A DNA stretch of 64,000 nucleotides from NCBI RefSeq assembly GCF_022879595.1, contig NZ_CP084265.1, forward strand, positions 186,001 to 250,000, read 5' to 3'. Origin of the DNA: Caballeronia sp. Lep1P3. GTDB lineage: Bacteria; Pseudomonadota; Gammaproteobacteria; Burkholderiales; Burkholderiaceae. The notes beneath the pieces are model-generated. The model ran no database searches, was not told the origin of the DNA, and was given only the letters and a program-made list of their open reading frames with translations. Made by a program: the position numbers and the translations under genes. Below, piece by piece: positions 43,514 through 53,075 of the stretch. Position 1 is the first letter of the stretch, and each line of letters starts with the position of its first letter.

Positions 43514-44767
43514 CTAAGCACGACTGAAAGCCCGTTCGGACCGGCGGCTCCGCGCCCACGCCAGCGCGGCCAGAGCGAGCGCGCTGGCGAGCAGGTGAGC
43601 GATCGCGACGAACATCGCGCCGTGGCCACGAATGAGCCACAGCGAAGCCGGAAACGCGCAAGCCGCAGCGAGGAACACGGCGATGACGATTTTTCCGCGA
43701 GCTGCGCGGGCGACGGCCGCAGCCCAGAGCAGGTCGCCGAGCGAACGGAGCAGGAACGAGACGACGAGGATGCCCAGTGTCATCGTGCCTGCGGCCGTGG
43801 CCGTCTCCTTCGCCATCCGGAAGATAAGCGGCGACGAAGCCATGACGCCGAGCGCCACCGCGCCACTCACCGCGAGCGTGCGGACGAGCAGCGGCCGGAA
43901 ACTGCTCCGCCATTCGGCGATCGACGCGGTGGCAGCGCGAGCGAGCCGCGGCGCCGCGACAACCCCGACGGTCGCATAGCAGATGGTCTGCACGGCATTG
44001 GCCACCGACCACGCGAACACATAGCGGCCGACTTCGTTTGCCGGCAGAAACGCCGACGCAACGAAGCGCTCTGCGTACTGCAGCCCTGCCAGCACGACGC
44101 CGCCGACGTAGTACGGCGCGCCGGCGATCCACGTCTCGCGCAGTCGCGATACGGCGCGACGCGCCTCGCTCGCGCTCGATCCGTCGCGCGGCGCGACCTG
44201 ACGAAGCTGCGACCACGCCCACACGATAACAGCCGCGTTCGCGAGCGCCCACAGCAGGAACACGGCGTCGATGCCACCCGGCATCCCGCACGCGAGTCCG
44301 CTAATTGCTACGATCGCCCATCCGCCGGTGCGGACGAACAGCATCGCCGAGCCGGCTCGCGAGCGATGCACGGAGAAGACATACGTGTTGGCTTCGAAGG
44401 CATAGTGTTCGCTCGCCGCGACGAAGAGGATCATGGCCCACGAACCGATGCGCGCCGTTTCACGCAACCATCCGTCGTCCGCCCATGCCGCCGCGAGGCA
44501 CACTGCTGCCGCGCCGAGATAGAACGCGGCATAGACACCGCGCAGCGCGCGAGCCGTCGCGATGGCGGCATGGCATTGCGGCCCGCTCATGCGGCGATTG
44601 AGTTCCGCGCTGAAGCCAAGACCGAAGAGCTTCGACGCGATCACCGATGCGGCAACCGCCAGGCCGTAGTGCGCAACGGCCTCCAGTCCGAGCGTGCGTG
44701 CGATGACGATCGTCAGCCCGAACTTCGCAGCGAGCGCGAGTACGCGCAGAGAAAAACGCAGCAGCAT
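43514..44767 (-). CDS. Wzx-type polysaccharide flippase
   Basis: A 417-residue membrane protein with about twelve transmembrane helices of the MOP/oligosaccharide flippase superfamily. It begins MLLRFSLRVLALAAKFGLTIVIARTLG and contains APYYVGGVVLAGLQYAERFVASAFLPANEVGRYVFAWS, a pattern typical of this family. It moves the undecaprenyl-linked repeat unit across the inner membrane. The start lies 6 bases after the pyruvyltransferase stop, so the genes form one operon, and wzy follows directly. Confidence 0.82.
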   Translation of the reverse strand: MLLRFSLRVLALAAKFGLTIVIARTLGLEAVAHYGLAVAASVIASKLFGLGFSAELNRRMSGPQCHAAIATARALRGVYAAFYLGAAAVCLAAAWADDGWLRETARIGSWAMILFVAASEHYAFEANTYVFSVHRSRAGSAMLFVRTGGWAIVAISGLACGMPGGIDAVFLLWALANAAVIVWAWSQLRQVAPRDGSSASEARRAVSRLRETWIAGAPYYVGGVVLAGLQYAERFVASAFLPANEVGRYVFAWSVANAVQTICYATVGVVAAPRLARAATASIAEWRSSFRPLLVRTLAVSGAVALGVMASSPLIFRMAKETATAAGTMTLGILVVSFLLRSLGDLLWAAAVARAARGKIVIAVFLAAACAFPASLWLIRGHGAMFVAIAHLLASALALAALAWARSRRSERAFSRA

Positions 44768-44773
44768 CGTGGG

Positions 44774-45999
44774 TTATCCGTGCATTTCCTCGGGCTGAAG
44801 CGCGTAGCCGCCCGAGTGTTCGTGTGTCGTCGAAACACCCGCCGCGCGCCGCACCAACTGAACCAGCGATGCCCGCTGCGCGGCGATGCGCGCCAGCGCG
44901 CCTTCGGTCGCGTCCCATAACGACGGCAGCGCTTGCGGTGCGCAGACGTGCTGCATCACGGCGGCGGCGTCGAAGTCCGCCGCGTTGGAGACCCAACCCG
45001 GTATGCCCAAGTCGTCGTAGGCGCCGAAGCCCTTGCGTTCGTAGCTAAGGTGATACGCCGGCACGCCGTGCAGCAGCGTTTCGAGCGCACCGTGCAACCG
45101 CACGGAAACAACGGCGTCCGGCGTGTCATGCTCCAGCAGATGACGCAGGCTCGGCAGATCGCCGGAGATTCCCAATCGCCGGTAGTAGGCGGCGTCGTCG
45201 TTCCCGCGTCCGGTGCTCTGGACGGCGAAGCTCACGCGGCATTCGCCCTCGGCCAGTCGGATAAGCTCGCGCACCGAGCGCGCATAGCGCTCGCGCTGGG
45301 CGGCGGTCCAGCTCGGCGCATCGCGAAGCACGAGCGCCAGGTGCCTGACGCGATCTCCCCGCGACGCCGCGCGTGCCAGCACCGTCTCGCGCGCGCGGGC
45401 GAATTCGAGAACGGCCAGATCGGGCATTCGCACGACGTTCGCGTGCCCGAGCACGAAATCCCGCGAGCGGTCGTCGCGCACGCAGACGGCATCGAAACCG
45501 CGGCGAGCGCGTGCCGCATGCGGCTTGCCAATCGGGCGGACAACGCAGGCGTGCACGCCATTGCCGGCCCGATGCTTTGCGGTAGATAGACCGTGGGCTT
45601 GCCCGCTTCGCGCGCGGCCCTTGCTTGCACGAGATGGCCCAGTTCCAGCTTGAGCGCTTCTGCACCGTCGCGTGCGCGCATGTACCCGCCGCCCACCGCG
45701 ACGATCATGTCCGCTCGCGAAAGCCGCTCACGCAGAATGGCGAGTGCCGATGTCTCCCGACGACACGCGGTGCGCAATGCCGCCGCAACGCGGGCAATGC
45801 CCGCATCCGCGATGACGGGCGCGCCGAGCACGTCGTCGTATTCGGGGAAGGAGGCCGGATCCGCCGCGACGACGGCAATGCGGATCTTCGTTCCGAAAGC
45901 CTCGCGCAAAAGTGCCGCCGACAGGTCGACGAGCAGGCCGTCGCCCGAATTGCGGCGGCTGTAGGCGTGCAGCAGCACGATCTGCTTGATCGATTTCAT
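44774..45999 (-). pseudogene. Polysaccharide pyruvyltransferase, split by a frameshift
   Basis: Two overlapping frames make up one protein of about 408 residues. The N-terminal part (from ATG 45999: MKSIKQIVLLHAYSRRNSGDGLLVD, then ADMIVAVGGGYMRA and VYLPQSIGP) and the C-terminal part (GFDAVCVRDDRSRDFVL, DAVVSVRLHGALETLLHGVPAYHLSYERKG) are consecutive segments of the WcaK/CsaB pyruvyltransferase family. They lie in different frames, joining near 45488-45504. The total of 1,226 bases is one short of a multiple of three, so one lost base explains it. The enzyme would add pyruvate ketals to a sugar of the exopolysaccharide. A sequencing error cannot be excluded. Confidence 0.85.
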
Positions 46000-47155
46000 A
46001 CGTTATGCCGATTGATGCATCTGCGATAGATAGCGAGGGTTTCATCGACCATGCGGTCCGCCGTGAAATGCGCGGCGCGTCGGTCGCGAGGGCGATGAGC
46101 GCGTCTGCGAATGGCGCGGGATCATCGCTATTGGGAACGACGACGCCGGTCTCGTGCGTCGTCACGAGCGCGTCGGCGCCGGCCACGCGCGTCGAGACAA
46201 TCGGCACGCCGGTCGCGACGGCTTCGAGGTAGACGTAGGGAAAGCCTTCGTAGCGGCTCGGCAGTGCGATCACATCGAAGGCGCGCAATAGCCGCCGCGC
46301 CTCGGGCACTGCGCCGACGACGCGGATGGTGTCCGGCCGCTGCTGCGCATGGACGCCTGCCGCCGTCACGAAATCGCCGCTGCCGATGCAGACGAACTCC
46401 ACGCGTTCGCTCGAACGCCGGCCGACTTCGCGTGCGATCGCCACGAGCCTGTCGACGCCCTTCTGGAACGCGAATCGCCCGATCAGCCCGACCACGAACG
46501 CGCCATCCGGAACGCCGAGCCGCTGCCGCGCTTCGCTGCGGGACACGGTGTCGAACGCCGGAACGCCGTTCCACACGGTCGCGATGCGCGCCGGCGGAAT
46601 GCGAAGTTCGTCGCGCAGGTGCCGCGCTTCGTCGTCCGACACCGCGACGACACAATCGGTCAGCCAGCGTCCGAATAGGCTCTCGATCGCACCGAACGCG
46701 CAGCGCGCCGAACGCCCCAGCGCAGGATTGAGCGTGTACACGGCATGAGGCGTGTACACGCTCGCCCACGGGCCGCGACACGCGCGCGCGAGCACGCCTG
46801 CCTTCGAGCTATGTGAGTGGACGACGTCCGGGCGAATGCGCGCGAGCGTCCGGCGCACGTTCAGGAAGGATGCGATGTCGTGCACGCCGACATTGCGGCG
46901 CATCGGCACGCGCGTCACCGAGCGGCAGGCTGAGAGCCGCTCCGGACTCAGGCAGTGCGCGTCGAAGCGGTCTTCGTCCTGTGTTGCGATGAGATGAACG
47001 TCGACGCCGCGCGCCGCGAGACCTGCGATGAGGTCGGCAAGATGCACGGCGACACCGCCGCCCGCAGCTTCCACGACTATCGCAACGGTCAGCGGCAGCG
47101 GCGACGCCGTATCGGCGGCATCGACGTCCGGCCTTGATGAAGCGCGCGTCGTCAT
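45996..47155 (-). pseudogene. GT4-family glycosyltransferase with a C-terminal frameshift
   Basis: The gene starts at ATG 47155 (MTTRASSRPDVDAADTASPL, then TVAIVVEAAGGGVAVHLADLIAG). It is a GT-B fold transferase with PDVVHSHSSKAGVLAR, VVGLIGRFAFQKGVDRLVAIAREV and the acceptor/donor site SRYEGFPYVYLEAVATGVPIVSTRVAG. At about 46060-46075 the frame leaves the family. In another phase the sequence continues sensibly as AHFTADRMVDETLAIYRRCI and stops at 45996-45998, making the natural ATGA overlap with the next gene. The length 1,160 is again one base short of a multiple of three. As written, the frame instead runs on and adds an unrelated tail of roughly 100 residues. The last 25 native residues are lost, so partial activity is possible. 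Confidence 0.85.
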
Positions 47156-49425
47156 CACCGCCCGATCCATGAACGAAGGCGCTCGCTCAGCGTCGAGCGC
47201 TGCGCCTCGGCGGGCGAGGCATAGTTGTAGGTGGTATAGCCGTAGCTTCCATAGGCCGAGCGAGCCGAACGCGTCGGCAGGCCGTTCAGCACGACGCCGA
47301 CCGGCATCGACGCCGGGCGATTGAGCCGTTTGACCGACTCTCTCAACTCGCCGATGCGCGTCACCCCGGCGCGGGCGACCAGCAGGACGATATCGGCGTG
47401 CGGCGCGAGCGACGCGGCGTCGTTGACTGCGAGCATCGGCGGCGTATCGATCAGGACGTAGTCGTACTGGCTCCGCGCCGCGCCGATGAGCATGCCGACG
47501 CGCGGCGAAAGCAGCAGCTCGGCCGGCGCCTTCGCGAGCGACCCCGCCGCGACGAAGTCGAGGCCCGACTGTCCAGTGCGATGCAGCGTCGACGCAAGCT
47601 CCGCGGTTCCGGAAACGAGTTCGGACCATCCGGCGCCTTTCGCAACGCAGAAGTATGAACGCAGCGAACTGCGACGCAGATCGCTGTCCACCACCAGCAC
47701 GCGCAGGCCCATCGACGCGAGCACCGCGCCGAGATTGGCGGTGACGAACGACTTGCCGGCAGCAGGCGCGGCGCCCGTCACGACCACAACATTGCCCGTC
47801 GCCGCGCCGGGCAGCGTCATGCTGAGCGCCGTTCGCAGACTGCGCAGCGCCTCGATCGCCTGATCTTCCGGCGCGTCGCATGCGAGCAGACTCAACGTCT
47901 GGGCGTCGCCGCTCATTGCGCGCCTGTGCAACGACTTCTGCCTCGCGGACAACGGCACCGACGCGAGGACGGGCAAGTCCGTGCGATCCTCGATTTCATC
48001 GGCCGAAGCGACGCCGCCGTGCAGGAACTCGCGCGCGAACGCATACGCGATGCCCAGCACCAGGCCGCCCAACAGCGCACCGATGATGACGATCGCGCGC
48101 TTCGGCCATGCCGGTTCGTCGAGCACCGCAGGCGTATCGATCACGCGCACGCTGCCGACCTTGCCAGCCTTGACCAGTTGCAGTTGCTGCACGTTGTTCA
48201 GCGTCGCCGCGTAAAGATCAGTGTTGACCTTCACGTCGAGCATCACGCGCGCGGTCTCCTGCTCGATGTTCGGCAGTCGGCGCAACGCAGCGTCGAACCG
48301 CTCGATCTGTCCGCTCAGCACCGCGATCTGCCGGTCCATCGCGACGACTTCCGGGTGCAGCGTGGTAAAGCGCGTGACGAGTTCGGCGCGCTTCTGCTGC
48401 AACAACGCGAGCTGCGTCCTTGCTTCGGCCTGCTGCTGGACACCCGCTGCCGTCTCGACAGGCAGATCGATCACGCCGCGATCGTTGCGCAACTTCGTCA
48501 GGCGGTCCTGCGCCTCGTCCACCTTCTCGCGAAGCTGCGGCAGTTGTGCGCCGAGGAACGTGACGGATTGAGCCGCATCCGCGTATTTGCGCTCGACGTT
48601 CTGCCGCAGATACTGCTCACCGATTTCCCGCAACGTGCGGCCGGTGCGCTCGGGGTCGCGGCCGAGCAGAGTCGCGACGAGCACGCCCGACTGCTTCACC
48701 TTCTCCTGAACGTCGAGCCGCATCTGCAACTGATTCACGGTGTCGTCGAACCCGTGACGCACGAGGGTGAAGCGCGTGCCGGGCATGGCGTCGAACCGCG
48801 CGATCCGAATGACGACCGGACCATGGCGGGTCTCGCCAAGGCGCTCGACGCCGAGCTGTCCGTGCACGGGCGCCGCGAGGTCCGAACCGCGCAGCACGTA
48901 GCGGCCGCCGGCTTCGACCGTCAAGGAGAAGTGGTCGTCCTCCAGTTGTTTCGGAACGTCGAAGCGCGTCACCTCGACGCTTTGCTGTCCCCACGCGAAT
49001 CCGCCCAAGCCGAAAATTCCCGGCGGTAACGCGTTTTCGGTCACGCGCGATACGAAGTCGCCGATCAGCGGAAAGCGCGCGGGCGTCGCGTCGATATACA
49101 GGCGCTGCTTGTCCACGGCGCGTGAGAGCACGAGTCGCGACGCAAGAATCTGCGCTTCGGCCGCCGCGGACGACTTGACGTCGAAGAGCGAGGAAACCTC
49201 GCCGAGCAGCGTGCCGGCGGCCGCGCCGTCGGCGCTGTCCTCCACCTGGACGACGATGTCGGCCTGGTACTTGGGCGGCCACAGAAACGCCCAGGCCGTC
49301 GCGATGGCGACGACAGCCGCCGCAATGCAAACGATGCGCCACCTGTGCATGAGCAGGGTGTCCAGTACGGCGATGACGTCGAGCGTCGAGGCCTCGGAAG
49401 GGCTGTGCCTATCGGCGTGTGACAT
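47155..49425 (-). CDS. wzc: Wzc-type polysaccharide co-polymerase with tyrosine autokinase domain
   Basis: The 756-residue protein sets chain length and works with Wza in export. The N-terminal Wzz domain has a first helix at about 28-48 (RWRIVCIAAAVVAIATAWAFLW) and a long coiled-coil periplasmic part. A second helix lies near 440 (RAIVIIGALLGGLVLGIAYAF). The cytoplasmic BY-kinase follows: Walker A GAAPAAGKS (K558), A' VLVVDSDLRR and B YDYVLIDTPP. The tail has a tyrosine cluster (YGSYGYTTYNY), the site of autophosphorylation, reversed by the Wzb encoded upstream. The stop shares one base with the glycosyltransferase start (TGATG). Confidence 0.94.
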   Translation of the reverse strand: MSHADRHSPSEASTLDVIAVLDTLLMHRWRIVCIAAAVVAIATAWAFLWPPKYQADIVVQVEDSADGAAAGTLLGEVSSLFDVKSSAAAEAQILASRLVLSRAVDKQRLYIDATPARFPLIGDFVSRVTENALPPGIFGLGGFAWGQQSVEVTRFDVPKQLEDDHFSLTVEAGGRYVLRGSDLAAPVHGQLGVERLGETRHGPVVIRIARFDAMPGTRFTLVRHGFDDTVNQLQMRLDVQEKVKQSGVLVATLLGRDPERTGRTLREIGEQYLRQNVERKYADAAQSVTFLGAQLPQLREKVDEAQDRLTKLRNDRGVIDLPVETAAGVQQQAEARTQLALLQQKRAELVTRFTTLHPEVVAMDRQIAVLSGQIERFDAALRRLPNIEQETARVMLDVKVNTDLYAATLNNVQQLQLVKAGKVGSVRVIDTPAVLDEPAWPKRAIVIIGALLGGLVLGIAYAFAREFLHGGVASADEIEDRTDLPVLASVPLSARQKSLHRRAMSGDAQTLSLLACDAPEDQAIEALRSLRTALSMTLPGAATGNVVVVTGAAPAAGKSFVTANLGAVLASMGLRVLVVDSDLRRSSLRSYFCVAKGAGWSELVSGTAELASTLHRTGQSGLDFVAAGSLAKAPAELLLSPRVGMLIGAARSQYDYVLIDTPPMLAVNDAASLAPHADIVLLVARAGVTRIGELRESVKRLNRPASMPVGVVLNGLPTRSARSAYGSYGYTTYNYASPAEAQRSTLSERLRSWIGR

Positions 49426-49514
49426 GGCTAGGTTTATCGAGTGGGGGCGAGCCGCGACGTGCTCCGACGCGCGGTCGAAACCTCGCGGACGGCTGGCGTT
49501 GCATCAGGGAGAGA

Positions 49515-49976
49515 TCACGCAGCGGCTGGCGCCGTGGCAAGCGGCCCGCGCAGCCTGCGTGTCCAGTGAGAGACGCCTTCCCGGATATGCTCGAGAGAGG
49601 CGTTGAAACAGGCGCGGTCCTGGCGAAACGGATCGATTACATCGCTCGCCGCGCCTGGCCGCAGCCGATACACGCGGCCACGCGCGAACGGATAGCGGGA
49701 CAACAGGCTGTCGCGCTGCGCCTGCGTCATCGTCAGGACGAGTTCGCTTTCGCGCATCAGCCGAAGGTTGACCGTTCGCGCGATGTGCGCCGAGAGGTCC
49801 ACGCCGCACTGACGCATCAAGTCCACGGCGAGGGAATCGGCCGGGCGTCCATCGAGGGCCGCCGTGCCCGCGGACGAAACCATCACCTCCGGACCGACGC
49901 ATTGCGCAAGCAGCGCCGCCGCCATCGGACTCCTGCATATGTTTCCTTCGCAAACCACGAGAACGGAGCGGATCAT
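49515..49976 (-). CDS. wzb: Low-molecular-weight protein tyrosine phosphatase Wzb
   Basis: A 153-residue phosphatase that removes phosphate from the tyrosine tail of Wzc and so controls polymer assembly. The catalytic loop VCEGNICRS has C9 and R15, and the general acid is D115 in the DP motif (SDVIDPFRQD). Both are in the right places. The start overlaps the end of wza by four bases. It lies between wza and wzc, the standard order. Confidence 0.95.
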   Translation of the reverse strand: MIRSVLVVCEGNICRSPMAAALLAQCVGPEVMVSSAGTAALDGRPADSLAVDLMRQCGVDLSAHIARTVNLRLMRESELVLTMTQAQRDSLLSRYPFARGRVYRLRPGAASDVIDPFRQDRACFNASLEHIREGVSHWTRRLRGPLATAPAAA

Positions 49977-51151
49977 TTAGCGATGATCCCGGCAGTCAGG
50001 CCGGTGTTGACCAGCGGCATCAGAAGCGTCATGACACGGTTGAAGCGCACGAGACCGTTCCCGTCGACATAGACGATGTCCTTCGGCCGAAGATCGAACT
50101 CCTGTGCGACGAGCATCGCGACCGGCGAGCGGCTGTCGAGATGGAAGACTTCCGGCGCGTCCTTTCCTGCGCGGATCACGAACATCTGCGCGGTGTCGGC
50201 GGTGCTCGAATTGATGCTGCCCGCCTGCGCAAGCGCATCGGCGAGCGACAGGCGTCCGTCGCGGCGCGGCAAGGCAACGCCCGGCTTGTTGACTTCGCCC
50301 GCCACGTACACGTTGTTTTCATCGCGCGAAGTCACGCGCAGCAGGTCGCCGGACTTCAGATACAGCTGCGACGGACTGAGGCCCTCGGCGAGCATTTCGG
50401 TAAGGTCGATGCGATATGAAGCGCCGCCGCGAACCAGCACGAGATCGCTCTGATCGCCGCTTTCGCGCAAGCCGCCTGCGCGCGCGATGGCGTCGTAGAG
50501 ATTGAGTGGAACATCGGTGACGGGCAGCGCGCCGGGACTGTTCACTTCGCCATCGACATAGACTTCGCGCGCACGGAAGGACGCCATCCGCACCGTGACC
50601 TGCGGCTTGACGAGATACTTCGACAAGGCGGCCGTGAGACGCGCCTGAATCTGCTCGGTGCGCAAGCCTGCAACGGGCAGCGCGCCCGCATACGGAAAGT
50701 GCAGATTCCCGCTTTGATCGACGACGAACCCCGCCGCCGGATCGCCGGCTTTCGACGCGGCCGGGTTCTGCGCCGAGCCGAGCGCCGCCGCAAACTCCGG
50801 GTGATCCCATACGACGATCTGCAGAACGTCGCCCCGACCGACGGTGTACGCGGGCGGCGCGCCCAGAAGACGACTCACGCGCCGATTCCGGGCGCTCTTG
50901 CGCTCGGCGGTGAGGCGCTGCGCGAGTCCGAGACTGAGTTCGGTTACGGGAATGTCGGGCGTTGCGGCAGTCGCTTCGATATGCGTGCCGGTCGCGGATG
51001 CGCCGCCGGTTGCCTGACCGCTGGCCGCGTCCGGCACGACGGGCATACGCCAGCCGGGTGCGAACGAACAGGCATTGAGGAGCGCCACGAGCGCGGCGGT
51101 CATCGAGCGACGCACGAACGTCGCTCGAACGGGTTGGAACCTGTACATCAT
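49973..51151 (-). CDS. wza: Wza-type outer-membrane polysaccharide export lipoprotein
   Basis: A 392-residue outer-membrane lipoprotein that forms the exit channel. The lipobox is LLNAC with C28. The polysaccharide export domain (YTVGRGDVLQIVVWDHPEFA, then FPYAGALPVAGLRTEQIQARL) is followed by SLBB domains with the repeated VYVDGEVNSPGALPVTD and VYVAGEVNKPGVALP motifs. A C-terminal amphipathic segment (RFNRVMTLLMPLVNTGLTAG) would cross the outer membrane. It stands between the priming transferase gene and wzb. Confidence 0.95.
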   Translation of the reverse strand: MMYRFQPVRATFVRRSMTAALVALLNACSFAPGWRMPVVPDAASGQATGGASATGTHIEATAATPDIPVTELSLGLAQRLTAERKSARNRRVSRLLGAPPAYTVGRGDVLQIVVWDHPEFAAALGSAQNPAASKAGDPAAGFVVDQSGNLHFPYAGALPVAGLRTEQIQARLTAALSKYLVKPQVTVRMASFRAREVYVDGEVNSPGALPVTDVPLNLYDAIARAGGLRESGDQSDLVLVRGGASYRIDLTEMLAEGLSPSQLYLKSGDLLRVTSRDENNVYVAGEVNKPGVALPRRDGRLSLADALAQAGSINSSTADTAQMFVIRAGKDAPEVFHLDSRSPVAMLVAQEFDLRPKDIVYVDGNGLVRFNRVMTLLMPLVNTGLTAGIIAK

Positions 51152-51167
51152 CTTTCGGTGTTGCGCG

Positions 51168-52550
51168 TCAGTAGGCGTTGCGGTGAATCAAACCCCGCAC
51201 GGCGGTCGCGAGCACGATGCGCACATCGAGAGCGAGCGACCAGTTGCTGAGGTAATAGAGATCGAGTTCGATGCGTTGCCGCATGGCGTCGATGGAATCG
51301 GTTCCGCCGCGAAGCCCATTGATTTGCGCCCAGCCGGTGATGCCCGGCCTGATGCAATAACGATGGATGTAGCCATCGACGATGTCCTGATAGAGCGCGT
51401 CGTGCTCGATCGCATGCGGGCGCGGCCCGACGACCGACATCTCGCCGCGCAGCACGTTCAGGAACTGCGGCAGTTCGTCGAGGCTCGTGCGGCGCAGGAA
51501 CGCACCGATGCGGGTAATGCGGCTATCGCCGCGCGTCGCCTGCATGACGACGCCGTCGGGCGATGCGTGAACGTGCATCGTGCGGAACTTGTAGATCTGG
51601 AACGGCTCGCCTTTCGAACCGTGGCGCCACTGCCTGAAGATCACTGGGCCCGGCGAGGACAGCTTCACGGCAACGGCAATGCCGAGCAGCAGAGGCGAAA
51701 CGAAGACGAGCGCGCACGCGGCAAACGCGCGGTCGAACGCGGCCTTGATGGCCAGGGCCCGGTCCGTGAGCGGCGCGGCCATGAAATCGACCGCGAGTGC
51801 CGCCTCCGCGTCGGCGGCGCCGCTGCGAAAGCGCGCGTGCTGGCCGATGCGGGGCAGGAAGCGGATATCGAGCAGATCGTTGCGGAAGATGTCGAGGAAG
51901 CGCAACAGCGTCTCTTCGTCGGTGAGCGGCAGTGCGAGCCAGAGTTCGGCGATGCGCCGGGTTCGCACGTAAGCGACGAAAGCGTCGATATCGCGAAAGT
52001 GCTGGACGCCGCCGACAGCCGCCGGCGTGCCGTCATCCATATCGAACTGTGCGTCGATGCGATACGACGAATCGTTCTTGTCGAGAAAGCGCAGGAGGGA
52101 CGCCTCGTAGTGATCGCCGCGGCCGACCACGGCGACCGGGCGCGAGCCAGCGCGCCGCACTCGCGCGGCGCGCACCGCCGCGCGGCACAGACCGACGCCC
52201 GTTCCCGTCAGCGCTGCCCAGCAGCCTAACCACGCGAGCGACGGATGGTATTCGCGATGCATCCACATGACGATGCCCGTGGCGAGCGCCTCGCAGAGTG
52301 TCCAGGCCAGCACGGGCAGACAGATGCTTCCGAGGAGTCCGGTTCGACGCGCGTGCGTGGAGTTCGGGGTCCAGGCAAACAGCACGGCAATCGCGGCAGC
52401 GGCGATGTTGCATGCTTGATCGACGGGTGCGCCGAAGAGACGGTATGCCGCGAGCGCGCTTGCCGCGGCGACGAGCGCTTCGAGCAGACGAAGCGGGACA
52501 TGGCGGCCGGAAGGCAGCCCTGTCAAAAGAGAGAATCTGGGTACGCGCAT
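51168..52550 (-). CDS. Undecaprenyl-phosphate sugar phosphotransferase (WcaJ type)
   Basis: The priming enzyme of the polymer: it transfers a sugar-1-phosphate, often glucose, from the nucleotide sugar to undecaprenyl phosphate. The 460-residue protein has an N-terminal four- to five-helix membrane part, a CoA-binding-like middle segment ([18 protein letters not shown]) and the C-terminal catalytic domain. Its motifs are [46 protein letters not shown] and [19 protein letters not shown]. The hydrophobic hairpin before it is intact. It is the first gene of the minus-strand exopolysaccharide operon, 16 bases before wza. The exact sugar cannot be told. Confidence 0.93.
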   Translation of the reverse strand: MRVPRFSLLTGLPSGRHVPLRLLEALVAAASALAAYRLFGAPVDQACNIAAAAIAVLFAWTPNSTHARRTGLLGSICLPVLAWTLCEALATGIVMWMHREYHPSLAWLGCWAALTGTGVGLCRAAVRAARVRRAGSRPVAVVGRGDHYEASLLRFLDKNDSSYRIDAQFDMDDGTPAAVGGVQHFRDIDAFVAYVRTRRIAELWLALPLTDEETLLRFLDIFRNDLLDIRFLPRIGQHARFRSGAADAEAALAVDFMAAPLTDRALAIKAAFDRAFAACALVFVSPLLLGIAVAVKLSSPGPVIFRQWRHGSKGEPFQIYKFRTMHVHASPDGVVMQATRGDSRITRIGAFLRRTSLDELPQFLNVLRGEMSVVGPRPHAIEHDALYQDIVDGYIHRYCIRPGITGWAQINGLRGGTDSIDAMRQRIELDLYYLSNWSLALDVRIVLATAVRGLIHRNAY

Positions 52551-53075
52551 GGCGGGACCGACGACGACATCTGATCCAACACGCTCTCCGGAAGAGGCGT
52601 CTTGGCTGATTCATGGACCCCGTGCTCGGCCGCAGGGCCTATTGGTTCGCACTGGCCGGGGACTCTTCTTCCAGACGTCACGACTTATACGAAGCCGGCA
52701 ACGATGAGGCCGAGAGTCTGCGGTAAGCGGTCAGAAGCCGAAATCGGCTTTATCCGAAATTGGATGATGCGCAGCATCTTGCCGACGCAGTTGGCTGCGG
52801 GGCGACTGGATAACGTAAGAAGCGCGAAAAGAATAGTCAGGCGCCGCGTCGTGGTCGCGCGGCGAGACGGTCAGGATCGGGAATCAGGCGGAGGCGTCGG
52901 CGCGCCCGGGCGGGAGCGCGCGAGACAAAAGGCGCGGTGACGACGCATCGCCATTACGCGAAGAGGGAAGGCCGGTGCGCCGCAATGCGGCCATGCGCCG
53001 AACGGCTTGCGAGCGCGCGAATCGTCGGCAACGGAGCGCGCGAGGGACAGGCGGCTTACGGCCGCCCGCCGCCTT
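52551..53075. other. Non-coding region upstream of the exopolysaccharide operon
   Basis: 525 bases separate the WcaJ-type start from the stop of the DUF979 gene, both on the minus strand. It must hold the promoter of the exopolysaccharide operon. No convincing minus-10/minus-35 pair, riboswitch or protein site was recognised. A GGCGGC-CGTAA-GCCGCC stem lies just after the DUF979 stop (about 53047-53063) without a T run. Confidence 0.5.

Noticed and set aside
45488..46080. Programmed ribosomal frameshifting in the glycosyltransferase and pyruvyltransferase genes
   Set aside because: No slippery heptamer or A/T run at either joint; simple single-base loss explains both.
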